A stretch of DNA of 64,000 nucleotides, taken from NCBI GenBank assembly GCA_965205905.1, contig CBDBHZ010000001.1:124001-188000 (forward strand). The letters run 5' to 3'. The notes under the pieces were generated by a model. It searched no databases and had not been told where the DNA came from. It saw only the letters and a list, made by a program, of their open reading frames with translations. This DNA is from JAHZMA01 sp965205905. Lineage in GTDB: Bacteria > Pseudomonadota > Alphaproteobacteria > JABAAW01 > JAHZMA01. Below, in pieces: positions 46,036 to 55,286 of this stretch (position 1 is the first letter of the stretch; each line of letters opens with the position of its first letter). A program made the position numbers and the translations under genes.

Positions 46036-46291
46036 GCGATGATTGTCATTAATATATGGGGGGCTTTGCGGAGTCGGGCTTTATTATTTAAGGGGGGCGC
46101 GAGGTGGCTTCTCGATGCGCGCTTGTCAAATTTTTGTCCGTTGGACAATTTGACAAGCAGACGCCTCTTGCCACTTGCCCCCCTTAACAACCCCCCGCCG
46201 TACCTAATACTCTGATGGTGCAAGCCTTGATAATCCTCCGCTATACTCAATACCTAGATGGTATGAGTTGCGAATGCAATTCTAGCGTATA
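46036..46291. repeat. Mosaic palindromic repeat block between the M23-like gene and a small ORF
   Basis: It contains CATTAATATATGGGGGGCTT, GCGGAGTCGGGCTTTATTATT, a core from TTTAAGGGGGGCGCGAGG to GCCCCCCTTAACAACC with the inner CCGTTGGACAATTTGACAAG (shared with 17213 and 26990 blocks), two flank boxes and a TTCTAGCGTATATTAATG end. Confidence 0.88.
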
Positions 46292-46381
46292 TTAATGCCG
46301 TTTATCAAGCTTTTCGCAACAAGCCTGTAGGTTATTTTTATCATTGCCAGAGAGTGTGGCAAGACATTGAGCATAAGACAT
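46292..46381 (-). CDS. Small ORF of 29 residues ending in a repeat end
   Basis: The frame reads MSYAQCLATLSGNDKNNLQA and ends KLDKRH. AAGGAA lies about seven bases before the ATG. The final CAT TAA is followed by TATACGCTAGAATTG, the same end found at tldD and the COQ10-like gene. The product is unknown; three Cys residues in 29 are notable. Coding status is uncertain. Confidence 0.35.
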   Translation of the reverse strand: MSYAQCLATLSGNDKNNLQACCEKLDKRH

Positions 46382-46529
46382 AATATTTTCCTTTTATTCT
46401 AATATTAGGGGTAAAAAAATGAGTTGCAAACAACCCATACTCTTAATATGGGTAACAAAAAAGTATATGTCAAGAGTAAATATATAATTTGTTCGATTTT
46501 TATAAAATTGTTCTATTTTGTGATGGTGT

Positions 46530-46745
46530 TTATATTATTAAGGGGGTGCGGTGTATTAATTTATGCGGAGGCTTTGCGGAGTTGGCTTTATTATTTAAGG
46601 GGGCGCGAATTCGCTTCTCGATGGGCAGGGCGGAGCCGCCCATCTTGCGAATGCCCCCTTAACAACCCCCGCTTGTGTTTAACACTAAAGATGATGCAAG
46701 CCTTGATAATCCCCCCGCTTGTGTGCTATACTAGCGATGATGCAA
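46530..46745. repeat. Mosaic palindromic repeat block, full copy
   Basis: The left module ATGCGGAGGCTTTGCGGAG is followed by TTTATTATTTAAGGGGGCGCG, a core with GATGGGC/GCCCATC and GCGAATT/ATTCGC arms, then AACAACCCCCGCTTGTGTTTAACACT and AATCCCCCCGCTTGTGTGC flank boxes. Confidence 0.85.
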
Positions 46746-46929
46746 ATCTGCCCGCTAACGCCTCACATTAACATGCGTGATGCGATGGGGCGCACACCCT
46801 TACATATCGCACAACCCAATTAAACCATGAACCAATAGTTGACAATTAATAAAAAATGGCGCAGATATCAAGGTGCAAAAATTCAAGAGCTAGAAGCGGC
46901 AAGGGATAGATTGTTAATCCCCTCTTGAC
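46746..46929 (+). pseudogene. Remnant of an ankyrin-repeat gene
   Basis: Short frames read MRDAMGRTPLHIAQPN (46772 onward) and NGADIKVQKFKS (near 46856), both fitting the ankyrin pattern GxTPLHxA and NGADxxV, but in broken frames with stops between. No start or full repeat is present. It lies directly after a repeat block, suggesting an older ankyrin gene that was interrupted. Confidence 0.4.
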
Positions 46930-46989
46930 ACCCCAACCAAAAAAAATTACATTAACTCTATCTATCGTGTTCTTACAAAGGAGATAATC

Positions 46990-49900
46990 ATGCGTAACAT
47001 AATTATATCAACCATCTCAATCTTATCACTCATCACCCTCACCGCCTGTACTGGTAGTGCTGACGGTGGTGATACCCCTGCCGCCAACGCCAACGCCAAT
47101 CCGCCCGTTACTGAAACGCCGATGGATACGGAAACGCCGATGGAAACGCCGATGAAAACGGACGACCTATTCCCGCCCATAGTAACCACTGGCGTGCCAA
47201 CGCAAGACCTTGATGGCGTAACAAGCTTTGCTCCTGATGACGCCCACCTCAAACATATTATCGCGCTACCTGTTGCCTCTATGGCGCAAATCACCACAGA
47301 TACAACCGATAACAGCATCACCACTAATAATATCACTGGTGGCGCGATTAGCTATCGCTATGCTGATGGTTCTTTTGATACAGGTTTCAATACAACGTCA
47401 AAGGCGCCCAGACTCTATATTGGCAGTAGCATCTATCAGGTAACGGCTGGCACCTCATCTAATTTAAACTCCGTTTCAAGCACAACTGTTGAAATTGATG
47501 ATACGGAAGTTGCGGGCGCAACACTCCGCCTGTTCCGAAATGATTCTTTCGGCTTTATCGCGAATTATATGGCACGGCTTGATTGGGTTGTAGGCGATAC
47601 CAAAGGCTATGGCATTGCAGGTTTTGAAACAGGTCTGCATGGTGGCACACTTTTAAATTCTGGCACAACCACTTTCACTGGCAAGGGGCAAGGCACTTAC
47701 AGCGATTCTGATACGAGCAATCTTACCTTAGGCTTTAACATCACTGCCAATGTTGATTTGGGCACACGCATGGTTACGCTTGAAAGTGATACAACATGTC
47801 AAATAGATTATCAGGGTTGCCCTTTGAACGACGCAAATGAATATTACAATCTCAATTTCAAAGGCAGTGCAAATTATACTTCAGGCACAAACGCGCTGAA
47901 TTTCACCAATATCGCCACCGCAGGCGATGATAAAAATTTTGATGCTGATGATAGCACAGAACTCAACGGCGTGGCATCTGCCCGTTTCTATGGCGGTTTA
48001 ACCAACGAAATCGGCGGCACATTCAACTTAATCAATTCGGATAACAGCGCAGGCTATGTCGGCTTCTTTGGGGGTGAACGGGGTTGGGTGATTAGCGCGA
48101 ATGATGCAGTAACAACCACTACCGACGGCACTGACCCATCATTAAACACGAATAGCCTCGCAAACTTTACCGATTCGCCTAAAAATGGCACAACAGGCAA
48201 TGCTTTATCTGCTGATTTCGTGCAGATAACCAGAAATTCTGTGGATAAGTCGATAAATAACGATATTTTCACCAATGGCGTGGTCGTGTTTGATTATGCA
48301 GGTAGCAATTTTGCAACCTCAGGCACACCTCTCACAATCTATTTTGGTGAAACCAAATATGAAATGACTGCTGGCTCGTCGTCAACTGTTACTGCTCATT
48401 ACCTTACGAACTCAGCAACAGGCGGAATAAATAACACCACAGGCACCGATGGCACAAAGCCTACACTAAGCTTCAACAAATCTGATGCCGTCTTTGGTTT
48501 TGTTACAAACTATATGGCACGCGTTTCATGGATAGTGAACGAAACAGGTTATGATGCTTACGGCTATGGCATTGCAGGCTTCGAAACTGCAACCCCGCTC
48601 ACCGCTGGCACAACCATATTTACCGGCGAGGGCGGTGGTTACTATTCTGATAGCTCTGCCAATACCAGCATTAGCTTTGATGTTAACGCCACTGTTGATT
48701 TCGGCAACCGCACAGTCGCACTCGCAAGCATTAATACATGCAACAAGGTGGTAATGGGGCAAGTGCTTGTTTGTGGCACACAACGCGCTGACCTTAATTT
48801 CACGGCAAGCCTAGATTACGGCACAACCGATATGGCGAAATTCACAGGTAACGACCTTGCATTCGATAATGTTGAAACCACAAGCGGTTTAACAGGCAGT
48901 GCAACTGCCAAATTCTACGGACCACAATCCAACGAACTCGGCGGCACATTCAACCTCACAAGCGCAACCGCAGGCTATGTCGGGTTTTTTGGGGGGGCGA
49001 GATATATTATCGAAGCGACTGATACCACGACCGATGCCACCATTGATGGCGATACAGTGCCAGTAGATTTCACCCTACCATTCACAAGCTTTATTGATTC
49101 AACTCGCAGTGGCGAAACAGGCAATGCTTTCCAAATAGATAATCTGGTAAGCTTCACCCATGATTCTGCCAATGCAACTGTTACCACGGATATTATCAGC
49201 GGTGGCGTGGTTGCCTATGATTATGTGGGCACGTCGATTAAAACAGATAGCTTAACAGCCTATTTTGGCGATACAAAATATAGGTTGAAAGCGGGTATTA
49301 TTAATGGGTTGTATCAATCTTCAGGAGGGGAGGAATATATTGTTTCTCTTGGTAATACCCCCGTAACGAGTAATCAGACCGCAGCATACACAATTCAGCT
49401 AACCAGAACGGCATCAGCCTTCAACATTACGCCAAACTATATGGCACTGATTGAGTGGAGCGTAGATGATGATAATGGCACTCTCAATGGCAATCAAACC
49501 TATCAAACCACTGCTTATGGCATTTTTGGCTTTAAAACTGATGGCGGAAATATCCCTAAATTTGGTGAGAATGTCAGTTTCACAGGTGCAGGGCAAGGGC
49601 GTTATAGTGATGGTAACCTTAATACTGATGGCAGTAATACTACCAAATATTATTTTGATATTAATGCCAATGTTGATTTTAGTGCGCGCACAGTAGAACT
49701 ATCAAGCACCAACACATGCTTAAGAGATAATCATTGCACTGCTACATTCCGCCCTGACCTCGACTTCACTGGCACATTAACATACGCCGATGGTGATAAT
49801 GATTTAAGCACCACCAATACTGGTGGCGTGGCACTCACCACCAAAGGCGGTGCCTATGCCGCATATACGGATACAGATGGCGTGGGTACTGACTTTAGCT

Positions 49901-50991
49901 ATGATGCTAGTAGCACCGCAAGCCTTACGGGTGATGCCAATGCCAAATTTTACGGACCAGCAAGCAATGAATTTGGTGGCACATTCAGCCTAACAAATGG
50001 GCTTGCAAGCTATGCAGGCTATTTCGGCACAGAGCGCACAGGTTGGTTGGTAACAACGCAGGTGAAAGCAACGCAGGCAACTTATTATGATGTAGCTGAT
50101 AGTATGACAAAGAATGTGCCAGCAGAAGTTCGTGATGGGCATACAGGTTTTAATGTAGCAGGTGAAACTCTCACTAGCAAAACCATCAGCTTAAAGATGA
50201 GCAACGCAGTGCAGACAAGTAGAGATGCCACTGCTGAAACCATTATCAATCATCATTATACAGGTGGGGTTTCTGAAATCACTTATGATGCTAGCGGTAA
50301 TATCACAAGCGTCTCCGCTTATTTTGATGATAAAAAATATGGTGGTGAAAATAATGGGGCAAACCTCTATCCAACCTCTCTTACGAGTACTAACGCAGGA
50401 CTTAAAAGTAGCGATGACTTGAACCTGACAGGGTTTTCTTTAAGCAGAAGTGCAATTTATAATTTAGGTTTTGCCGCAAAATATATGGCATCAATGAATT
50501 GGTCAACTGGCGATTATAATGCAAATTATGCTATCACTGGTTTTGAAACTGCTAATATTCCCGTAACTCAAGGCACTGTAGAGTTTACGGGACAAGGTCG
50601 AGGCTATTATAATAGTCCTATTGCTGGTGATTCTGTCCTTCATTACCTTAATGTAACAGCAACAGTTGATTTTACAGTAGATAATATCGCTTTCAGCACC
50701 AGCAACACATGCGTTACTCAACCTAATTGTTCAGGGAATGCCCAAAAATATCACCTGAATATGAAAGGCACATTAGATTATACTGCAGGCACAAACAGCA
50801 TTGCTGGCACGGTTAAAACCGCTGGTGATGATTTAGATTTTGAGTCAAATACTGATGGCACGGAATTAACTGGCACAGCCAATGCCAGATTTTACGGACC
50901 AAATGCCGAAGAATTAGGCGGCACATTCTCAGTGAGCAATGAAAACTCAAGCTTCACAGGCTTCTTCGGCGCGGATAACCCGAATAATTAA
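46990..50991 (+). CDS. Giant surface lipoprotein with four tandem TbpB-like barrel modules
   Basis: The 1333-residue protein has a lipoprotein signal with lipobox LTAC at residue 20 and a Pro/Thr/Glu tether with repeated TETPM units. Four modules of about 310-345 residues follow. Each ends with the TbpB-type barrel mark: ARFYGGLTNEIGGTF (~331), AKFYGPQSNELGGTF (~639), AKFYGPASNEFGGTF (~983) and ARFYGPNAEELGGTF (~1298), then a GFFG/GYFG strand. TbpB and relatives usually have one or two such barrels, so four is unusual. AAAGGAGAT precedes the ATG. Surface display and ligand binding are inferred; no TonB receptor or Slam gene is adjacent. Confidence 0.78.
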   Translation: MRNIIISTISILSLITLTACTGSADGGDTPAANANANPPVTETPMDTETPMETPMKTDDLFPPIVTTGVPTQDLDGVTSFAPDDAHLKHIIALPVASMAQITTDTTDNSITTNNITGGAISYRYADGSFDTGFNTTSKAPRLYIGSSIYQVTAGTSSNLNSVSSTTVEIDDTEVAGATLRLFRNDSFGFIANYMARLDWVVGDTKGYGIAGFETGLHGGTLLNSGTTTFTGKGQGTYSDSDTSNLTLGFNITANVDLGTRMVTLESDTTCQIDYQGCPLNDANEYYNLNFKGSANYTSGTNALNFTNIATAGDDKNFDADDSTELNGVASARFYGGLTNEIGGTFNLINSDNSAGYVGFFGGERGWVISANDAVTTTTDGTDPSLNTNSLANFTDSPKNGTTGNALSADFVQITRNSVDKSINNDIFTNGVVVFDYAGSNFATSGTPLTIYFGETKYEMTAGSSSTVTAHYLTNSATGGINNTTGTDGTKPTLSFNKSDAVFGFVTNYMARVSWIVNETGYDAYGYGIAGFETATPLTAGTTIFTGEGGGYYSDSSANTSISFDVNATVDFGNRTVALASINTCNKVVMGQVLVCGTQRADLNFTASLDYGTTDMAKFTGNDLAFDNVETTSGLTGSATAKFYGPQSNELGGTFNLTSATAGYVGFFGGARYIIEATDTTTDATIDGDTVPVDFTLPFTSFIDSTRSGETGNAFQIDNLVSFTHDSANATVTTDIISGGVVAYDYVGTSIKTDSLTAYFGDTKYRLKAGIINGLYQSSGGEEYIVSLGNTPVTSNQTAAYTIQLTRTASAFNITPNYMALIEWSVDDDNGTLNGNQTYQTTAYGIFGFKTDGGNIPKFGENVSFTGAGQGRYSDGNLNTDGSNTTKYYFDINANVDFSARTVELSSTNTCLRDNHCTATFRPDLDFTGTLTYADGDNDLSTTNTGGVALTTKGGAYAAYTDTDGVGTDFSYDASSTASLTGDANAKFYGPASNEFGGTFSLTNGLASYAGYFGTERTGWLVTTQVKATQATYYDVADSMTKNVPAEVRDGHTGFNVAGETLTSKTISLKMSNAVQTSRDATAETIINHHYTGGVSEITYDASGNITSVSAYFDDKKYGGENNGANLYPTSLTSTNAGLKSSDDLNLTGFSLSRSAIYNLGFAAKYMASMNWSTGDYNANYAITGFETANIPVTQGTVEFTGQGRGYYNSPIAGDSVLHYLNVTATVDFTVDNIAFSTSNTCVTQPNCSGNAQKYHLNMKGTLDYTAGTNSIAGTVKTAGDDLDFESNTDGTELTGTANARFYGPNAEELGGTFSVSNENSSFTGFFGADNPNN

Positions 50992-51060
50992 TAAATTTAT
51001 GAGTGGGGCGGTTCTCTGTAAGGTGTTTCATGGCTTCCCCACTCACCTGACTTTTAACAA

Positions 51061-51089
51061 AAGGCGCGGAATTAAACCGCGCCTTTTTT
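51061..51089 (+). terminator. Rho-independent terminator after the four-module lipoprotein gene
   Basis: GGCGCGG and CCGCGCC arms around AATTAAA are followed by six T residues, about 70 bases after the stop. A second stem GAGTGGGG/CCCCACTC (51001-51044) precedes it. Confidence 0.85.
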
Positions 51090-51104
51090 GTTCCTCTCCG
51101 AGCC

Positions 51105-51355
51105 TGCCTCCATTAATATATGGGGGGCTTTGCGAGGTCGGTTTATTGTATCAAGGGGGGTGCGACATACACTTCGCTGATTCTGGCGGTGCGCCAATCA
51201 GCTCGTGATGCCCCCCTTGATAATCCCCCCGCTTGTGTGTAACACTTACATCTAGCGCACTTCACCAACCCCCCCCCGCCCGTGTCTCACACTAACGGAG
51301 TCGCGTACCCCTTGATAATCCCCCCGCTGTGTGTAACACTAGCGATGGTGTAAAT
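51105..51355. repeat. Mosaic palindromic repeat block upstream of ftsZ
   Basis: CATTAATATATGGGGGGCTT and TTGCGAGGTCG lead into a TATCAAGGGGGGTGCGAC core with a CTGATTCTGGCG/CGCCAATCAG hairpin and CCCCCCTTGATA end. Three flank boxes (TGTGTGTAACACT, CGTGTCTCACACT, TGTGTGTAACACT) complete it. Confidence 0.87.
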
Positions 51356-51429
51356 TGCTGTTATACAACACTAAAATATCCTGCCTTTAGCCTCACATTA
51401 CAAAAAAAATAAATTATTTTTACTTACCA

Positions 51430-51457
51430 CTTGACAAATTAGTAAAAATTCGTCAAG
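51430..51457. promoter_or_regulatory. Inverted repeat CTTGACAAATT-N6-AATTCGTCAAG in the ftsZ upstream region
   Basis: Two 11-base arms with one mismatch surround AGTAAA in an AT-rich region about 225 bases before ftsZ. It has the size of a dimeric regulator site. A role in ftsZ control is only positional inference. Confidence 0.35.
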
Positions 51458-51611
51458 AATCACCTTGCAAAACAGATAATATGACGCTTTAGTAAGAGTA
51501 TAAAATAATATTACGCAATAGGTATGATTTTTGCTAAAAGTTCTATAGTGCATTGCTACGCCTTATATAATCAAGGCGAGGCATTGCATTTGTTTCAAAC
51601 ATCGGAGGAAA

Positions 51612-51653
51612 ATGGGTTGCAGACGAAAGTCTGACTTACAGACGAAGGTCTGA
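51612..51653 (+). promoter_or_regulatory. ftsZ leader: 13-codon upstream ORF overlapping two tandem tetraloop hairpins
   Basis: CGGAGGAAA precedes ATG 51612 and a frame MGCRRKSDLQTKV that ends at TGA 51653, 28 bases before ftsZ. The same bases form two successive hairpins, CAGAC GAAA GTCTG (51620-51633) and CAGAC GAAG GTCTG (51639-51652). The short spacing from GGAGG makes translation uncertain. The layout suggests leader-based control, but the hairpins may simply belong to the local repeat repertoire. Confidence 0.4.
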
Positions 51654-51657
51654 AAAA

Positions 51658-51670
51658 TTCATTAACCAAA
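51658..51670 (+). promoter_or_regulatory. TTCATTAACCAAA motif in the ftsZ leader
   Basis: This is the second occurrence of the 13 bases seen before ftsA (12764-12776). It ends 11 bases before the ftsZ ATG and adjoins the AGAGG ribosome site. Confidence 0.45.
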
Positions 51671-51681
51671 AGAGGTTTGGT

Positions 51682-54231
51682 ATGGCAATAAATGTTTCTT
51701 TGGCTGAAAATCATCATCAGCAATCGGCTAACAAAAAGATTATCCCGCGCACGAAAATCAAAGTGTTCGGCATAGGCGGTGCAGGCAGTAACGCCGTAGA
51801 TAGTATGATACGCACCAGTATGGAGGGCGTTGATTTTGTTGCCTGTAACACCGACCAACAAACATTAGAAAACAGCCTTGCCGAAACCAAAATCCAATTA
51901 GGTGCACAAACAACGCAAGGGCTAGGCACGGGTTCTGACCCCAAAACGGGCGCGCAAGCAGCCCACGAAGCGTTAGATGAAATCAAAGAAATGATTAGCA
52001 ACACGCAATTATTGTTCCTCACCGCAGGTATGGGGGGCGGCACTGGCACGGGTGCAATTTCGGTGATTGCCAAAATCGCGCGCGATATGGGCGTGTTAAC
52101 CGTGGCGGTGGTAACAAAGCCATTCGGATTTGAGGGCGAACGCCGCCTGAAAGCCGCCAAAATCGGTATCCGCAATCTGGGCAAATATGTTGATACATTG
52201 GTGGTGATTGATAATCAGAATCTATTCGCGATTGCCGATGAAACAACCACTTTTACCGATGCGTTTAACATGACCAACGACGTTGTGGCTTCGGGTATTA
52301 AAGGCGTGACCGATTTAATGACCATGCCCGGTATTATCAATCTGGATTTTTCAGACATCACCACCATTATGGGCGAACGCGGAAAAGCGCTGATAGGAAC
52401 TGCCGAAGAAGAGGGCGAAGATAGGGCGATTAGAGCTGCCGAACGGGCATTGAATAATCAGCTGCTAGACGATGTAAAATTAGAACATGCCACAGGCATA
52501 TTGGTGAATGTAACAGGCGGTGATGATTTGGGCTTGCTTGAAGTTGACCGCGCCGTGAGCATGATTAAAGAAGCGGCATCAGATAATGCCCAACTGATTT
52601 TTGGCGCATCGGCAAGTCAAAAATTGCAAGGCAAGATTCGAATCACCATTTTGGCAACGGGCATTACGCATCATCATAGCGAAATGCCAACGGAAGAAGT
52701 GGAACATGAAGCAGAAACCCCAGAAACCCCAGAAACCCCAGAAAATTCAGCAACTTCAGAGGCAGGGCAACAGCCGCAAGCTGAAGCAGAGATAATTAAC
52801 ATAGATGAGATAAGGCAGGAATATCAGCAACAAACTGCTGAAGAAATACCTGAAACAACGCCTGAAGTAACCGAGACGCCGATACAACAAGCGCAACCAA
52901 TGCAACAGCCACAACAAGCGCAACAATATCAGGCGCAACAAATGCCACAACCGCAACAACAGGCGCAACAATATCAAGCGCCTTATCTTAATCGTAATGG
53001 TAACGCATTGCCGATTCACGAAATGGTGATTAGTGATGACCCCATCAATGTGCCACATCATTATCAGCAACAGTCGCAACAAATGCCGATACAAAACGCC
53101 ACTGGGCAAAACCCACCGATACAAAACTCCACTGGGCAAAACCCACCGATACAAAACTCCACTGGGCAAAACTCCACTGGACAAAATCATAATGCACAGG
53201 CTAATTATCAGGGTAATCCTGCCCCGCAAGAAACTTATCCTGCCCCGCAAGGAACGTATAATGCCCCGCAAGAAAATTATCAGGGAAATCATCCTGCCCC
53301 CCAAGAAAATTATCAGGGTAATATACAAGGCGATAATATTGATGTTAATAATTATGATGCCAATCTAAAATTGGAACAGTTGCGCGCGAAAATTCATTTT
53401 GCCAACCATGCGAACCCTCAACAACAAATTGATAATCATGCGATGCAAGATATCAAACAAGTGCAATCGCAACTTGATGAAATCAGTATGAACACCCAGC
53501 ATCTTGCTAATCGTCAAAATTCGCAGCATCATCAAATCCCTCACCAGCATCAACATTCACAATATAATAGCACAGGTATGGTCGCCCATATTCAAAATAT
53601 GAAGCCTATATTGCAACCACAGTATGATACTGACCAGTATGATACTGACCAGCATGATACTGACCAGCATGATACTGACCAGCATGATGCCAACCAAGAT
53701 ACTAACCAGCATGATATTGCCCATGATACTGACCAGTATAATGAATATGATAATGATATTAACATTGCTGATGATGCGTATCATCACGCCCAATATGATG
53801 AATATAATGATCATGAGCCATATGAAGTGGATGCCCAATATGAAGAGGAAGCAGAGGAAGATAATAGTCCACAAACAGAAATAGAAGTGCAACCTTCCGC
53901 CACCCGCGTGAATATTAAGCGTCACGCCTCCTCTCAACATCAGGCGCAAGAGCGTTCGCCCAATCAGACGCGCTCTAAAAAAATGCCCTTTAAGTTGAAG
54001 CGGGGCGGTGACCCAATAGAAAATAATCAGGCGGAAAATAATCAGCCATCATCGGAAAGTTCTAATAAGAAACGCGACTTTAGCAATAAAGCAAAAATCG
54101 AAAGTTTTGACCTGCCCTTTGATGATAAAGCCTCTGATGAAGATGTTGCCAAAGAAGCTGTGAATGGTGGCAAAATGTTAAGCCGTAAAGAGCTTGATAT
54201 TCCTGCCTTCCTGCGTAGGCAAGCGAATTAA
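51682..54231 (+). CDS. ftsZ: Cell division protein FtsZ with a very long disordered linker
   Basis: FtsZ is the tubulin-like GTPase that forms the division ring. The GTPase core covers residues ~22-325: FGIGGAGSNAVD, the tubulin loop MGGGTGTGA near 117 and the T7 loop NLDFSDI near 219. A Gln/Asn/Pro/Asp-rich linker of about 510 residues follows, with tandem units PPIQNSTGQN (~470-495) and DTDQH (~650-672). The end LDIPAFLRRQAN is the conserved tail that binds FtsA. At 849 residues it is far longer than usual FtsZ (about 350-600). It lies 37.6 kb from ftsA, next to lipA. Confidence 0.96.
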   Translation: MAINVSLAENHHQQSANKKIIPRTKIKVFGIGGAGSNAVDSMIRTSMEGVDFVACNTDQQTLENSLAETKIQLGAQTTQGLGTGSDPKTGAQAAHEALDEIKEMISNTQLLFLTAGMGGGTGTGAISVIAKIARDMGVLTVAVVTKPFGFEGERRLKAAKIGIRNLGKYVDTLVVIDNQNLFAIADETTTFTDAFNMTNDVVASGIKGVTDLMTMPGIINLDFSDITTIMGERGKALIGTAEEEGEDRAIRAAERALNNQLLDDVKLEHATGILVNVTGGDDLGLLEVDRAVSMIKEAASDNAQLIFGASASQKLQGKIRITILATGITHHHSEMPTEEVEHEAETPETPETPENSATSEAGQQPQAEAEIINIDEIRQEYQQQTAEEIPETTPEVTETPIQQAQPMQQPQQAQQYQAQQMPQPQQQAQQYQAPYLNRNGNALPIHEMVISDDPINVPHHYQQQSQQMPIQNATGQNPPIQNSTGQNPPIQNSTGQNSTGQNHNAQANYQGNPAPQETYPAPQGTYNAPQENYQGNHPAPQENYQGNIQGDNIDVNNYDANLKLEQLRAKIHFANHANPQQQIDNHAMQDIKQVQSQLDEISMNTQHLANRQNSQHHQIPHQHQHSQYNSTGMVAHIQNMKPILQPQYDTDQYDTDQHDTDQHDTDQHDANQDTNQHDIAHDTDQYNEYDNDINIADDAYHHAQYDEYNDHEPYEVDAQYEEEAEEDNSPQTEIEVQPSATRVNIKRHASSQHQAQERSPNQTRSKKMPFKLKRGGDPIENNQAENNQPSSESSNKKRDFSNKAKIESFDLPFDDKASDEDVAKEAVNGGKMLSRKELDIPAFLRRQAN

Positions 54232-54302
54232 ATATGCACCGCCAAGCCAATTAACCTAAAATTATATGGTAATTATTCTGCAAAAGCGTTATAGTCACCC
54301 AT

Positions 54303-55274
54303 ATGGAACATGAGACTAAAATTCGTTTGGGTGCAGAACGCCACCCTGAAAAGCAAAAAAACCCTGATAGTCATTCGGCAAAAAAGCCTGATTGGCTAAG
54401 GGTGCGCGTCAGCAATAATCCTGAATTTTTTGCGACACAGAAAATTGTGCGTGATAAAAAATTAGTTACGGTTTGCGAAGAAGCTGCCTGCCCGAATATT
54501 GGCGAATGTTGGGCAAAGAAACACGCAACTTTCATGATTTTGGGTGCTATCTGCACGCGTGCTTGCGCTTTTTGTAATGTGGCAACGGGCAAGCCATTTG
54601 CGCCAGATCCTTTTGAAGCCTATCGGGTGGCGGATTCAGTTGCCGAAATGGGGCTTGAACATGTGGTGATAACATCGGTTGACCGCGATGATTTGGCAGA
54701 TGGCGGTGCTGATGCTTTTGTGGCGGTGATTACCGCGATTAATGAGAAATCTCCGCATAGCACGGTTGAAATTTTAACACCAGATTTTCGTGATAAGCAG
54801 GGCGCGATAGAAACGGTAACGGCAGCAAAGCCCGATGTGTTTAATCATAATATGGAAACTGTGCCGCGGCTTTATCCGCATATTCGTCCGGGCGCGCGCT
54901 ATTTTACCTCGCTTGAATTATTGCATCGCGTCAAGCAAATCGATGGTAATATTTTCACCAAATCTGGCATGATGGTTGGCTTGGGCGAAAGCAAGCAAGA
55001 GGTGATGCAGGTGATGGATGATTTACGTGCCGCACAGGTGGATTTTATCACGATTGGGCAATATTTACAGCCCACCCCTAAACATGCGCCGATTGAACGC
55101 TTCGTAACGCCTGATGAATTTAAGGAATTGGAAAAAATCGCTTATAATAAGGGTTTTTTGATGGTGGCTTGCACGCCGCTCACGCGCTCGTCTCATCATG
55201 CGGGTGATGATTTTAAGAAGCTGCAACAGGCGCGCCAATTACTAAAAGATACGTCGCTACAAAGCGCATCATAA
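54303..55274 (+). CDS. lipA: Lipoyl synthase LipA
   Basis: LipA is a radical-SAM enzyme that inserts two sulfurs into octanoyl groups on lipoyl-dependent enzymes. The auxiliary cluster motif CEEAACPNIGEC lies near residue 57, and the radical-SAM CTRACAFC near 84, both with correct spacing; RSSHHAGDDF stands near the C terminus. The 323-residue length is normal. No ribosome site is seen; TATAGT ends seven bases before the ATG, so a leaderless transcript is possible. Confidence 0.96.
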   Translation: MEHETKIRLGAERHPEKQKNPDSHSAKKPDWLRVRVSNNPEFFATQKIVRDKKLVTVCEEAACPNIGECWAKKHATFMILGAICTRACAFCNVATGKPFAPDPFEAYRVADSVAEMGLEHVVITSVDRDDLADGGADAFVAVITAINEKSPHSTVEILTPDFRDKQGAIETVTAAKPDVFNHNMETVPRLYPHIRPGARYFTSLELLHRVKQIDGNIFTKSGMMVGLGESKQEVMQVMDDLRAAQVDFITIGQYLQPTPKHAPIERFVTPDEFKELEKIAYNKGFLMVACTPLTRSSHHAGDDFKKLQQARQLLKDTSLQSAS

Positions 55275-55286
55275 TAAGGCGGTTGC

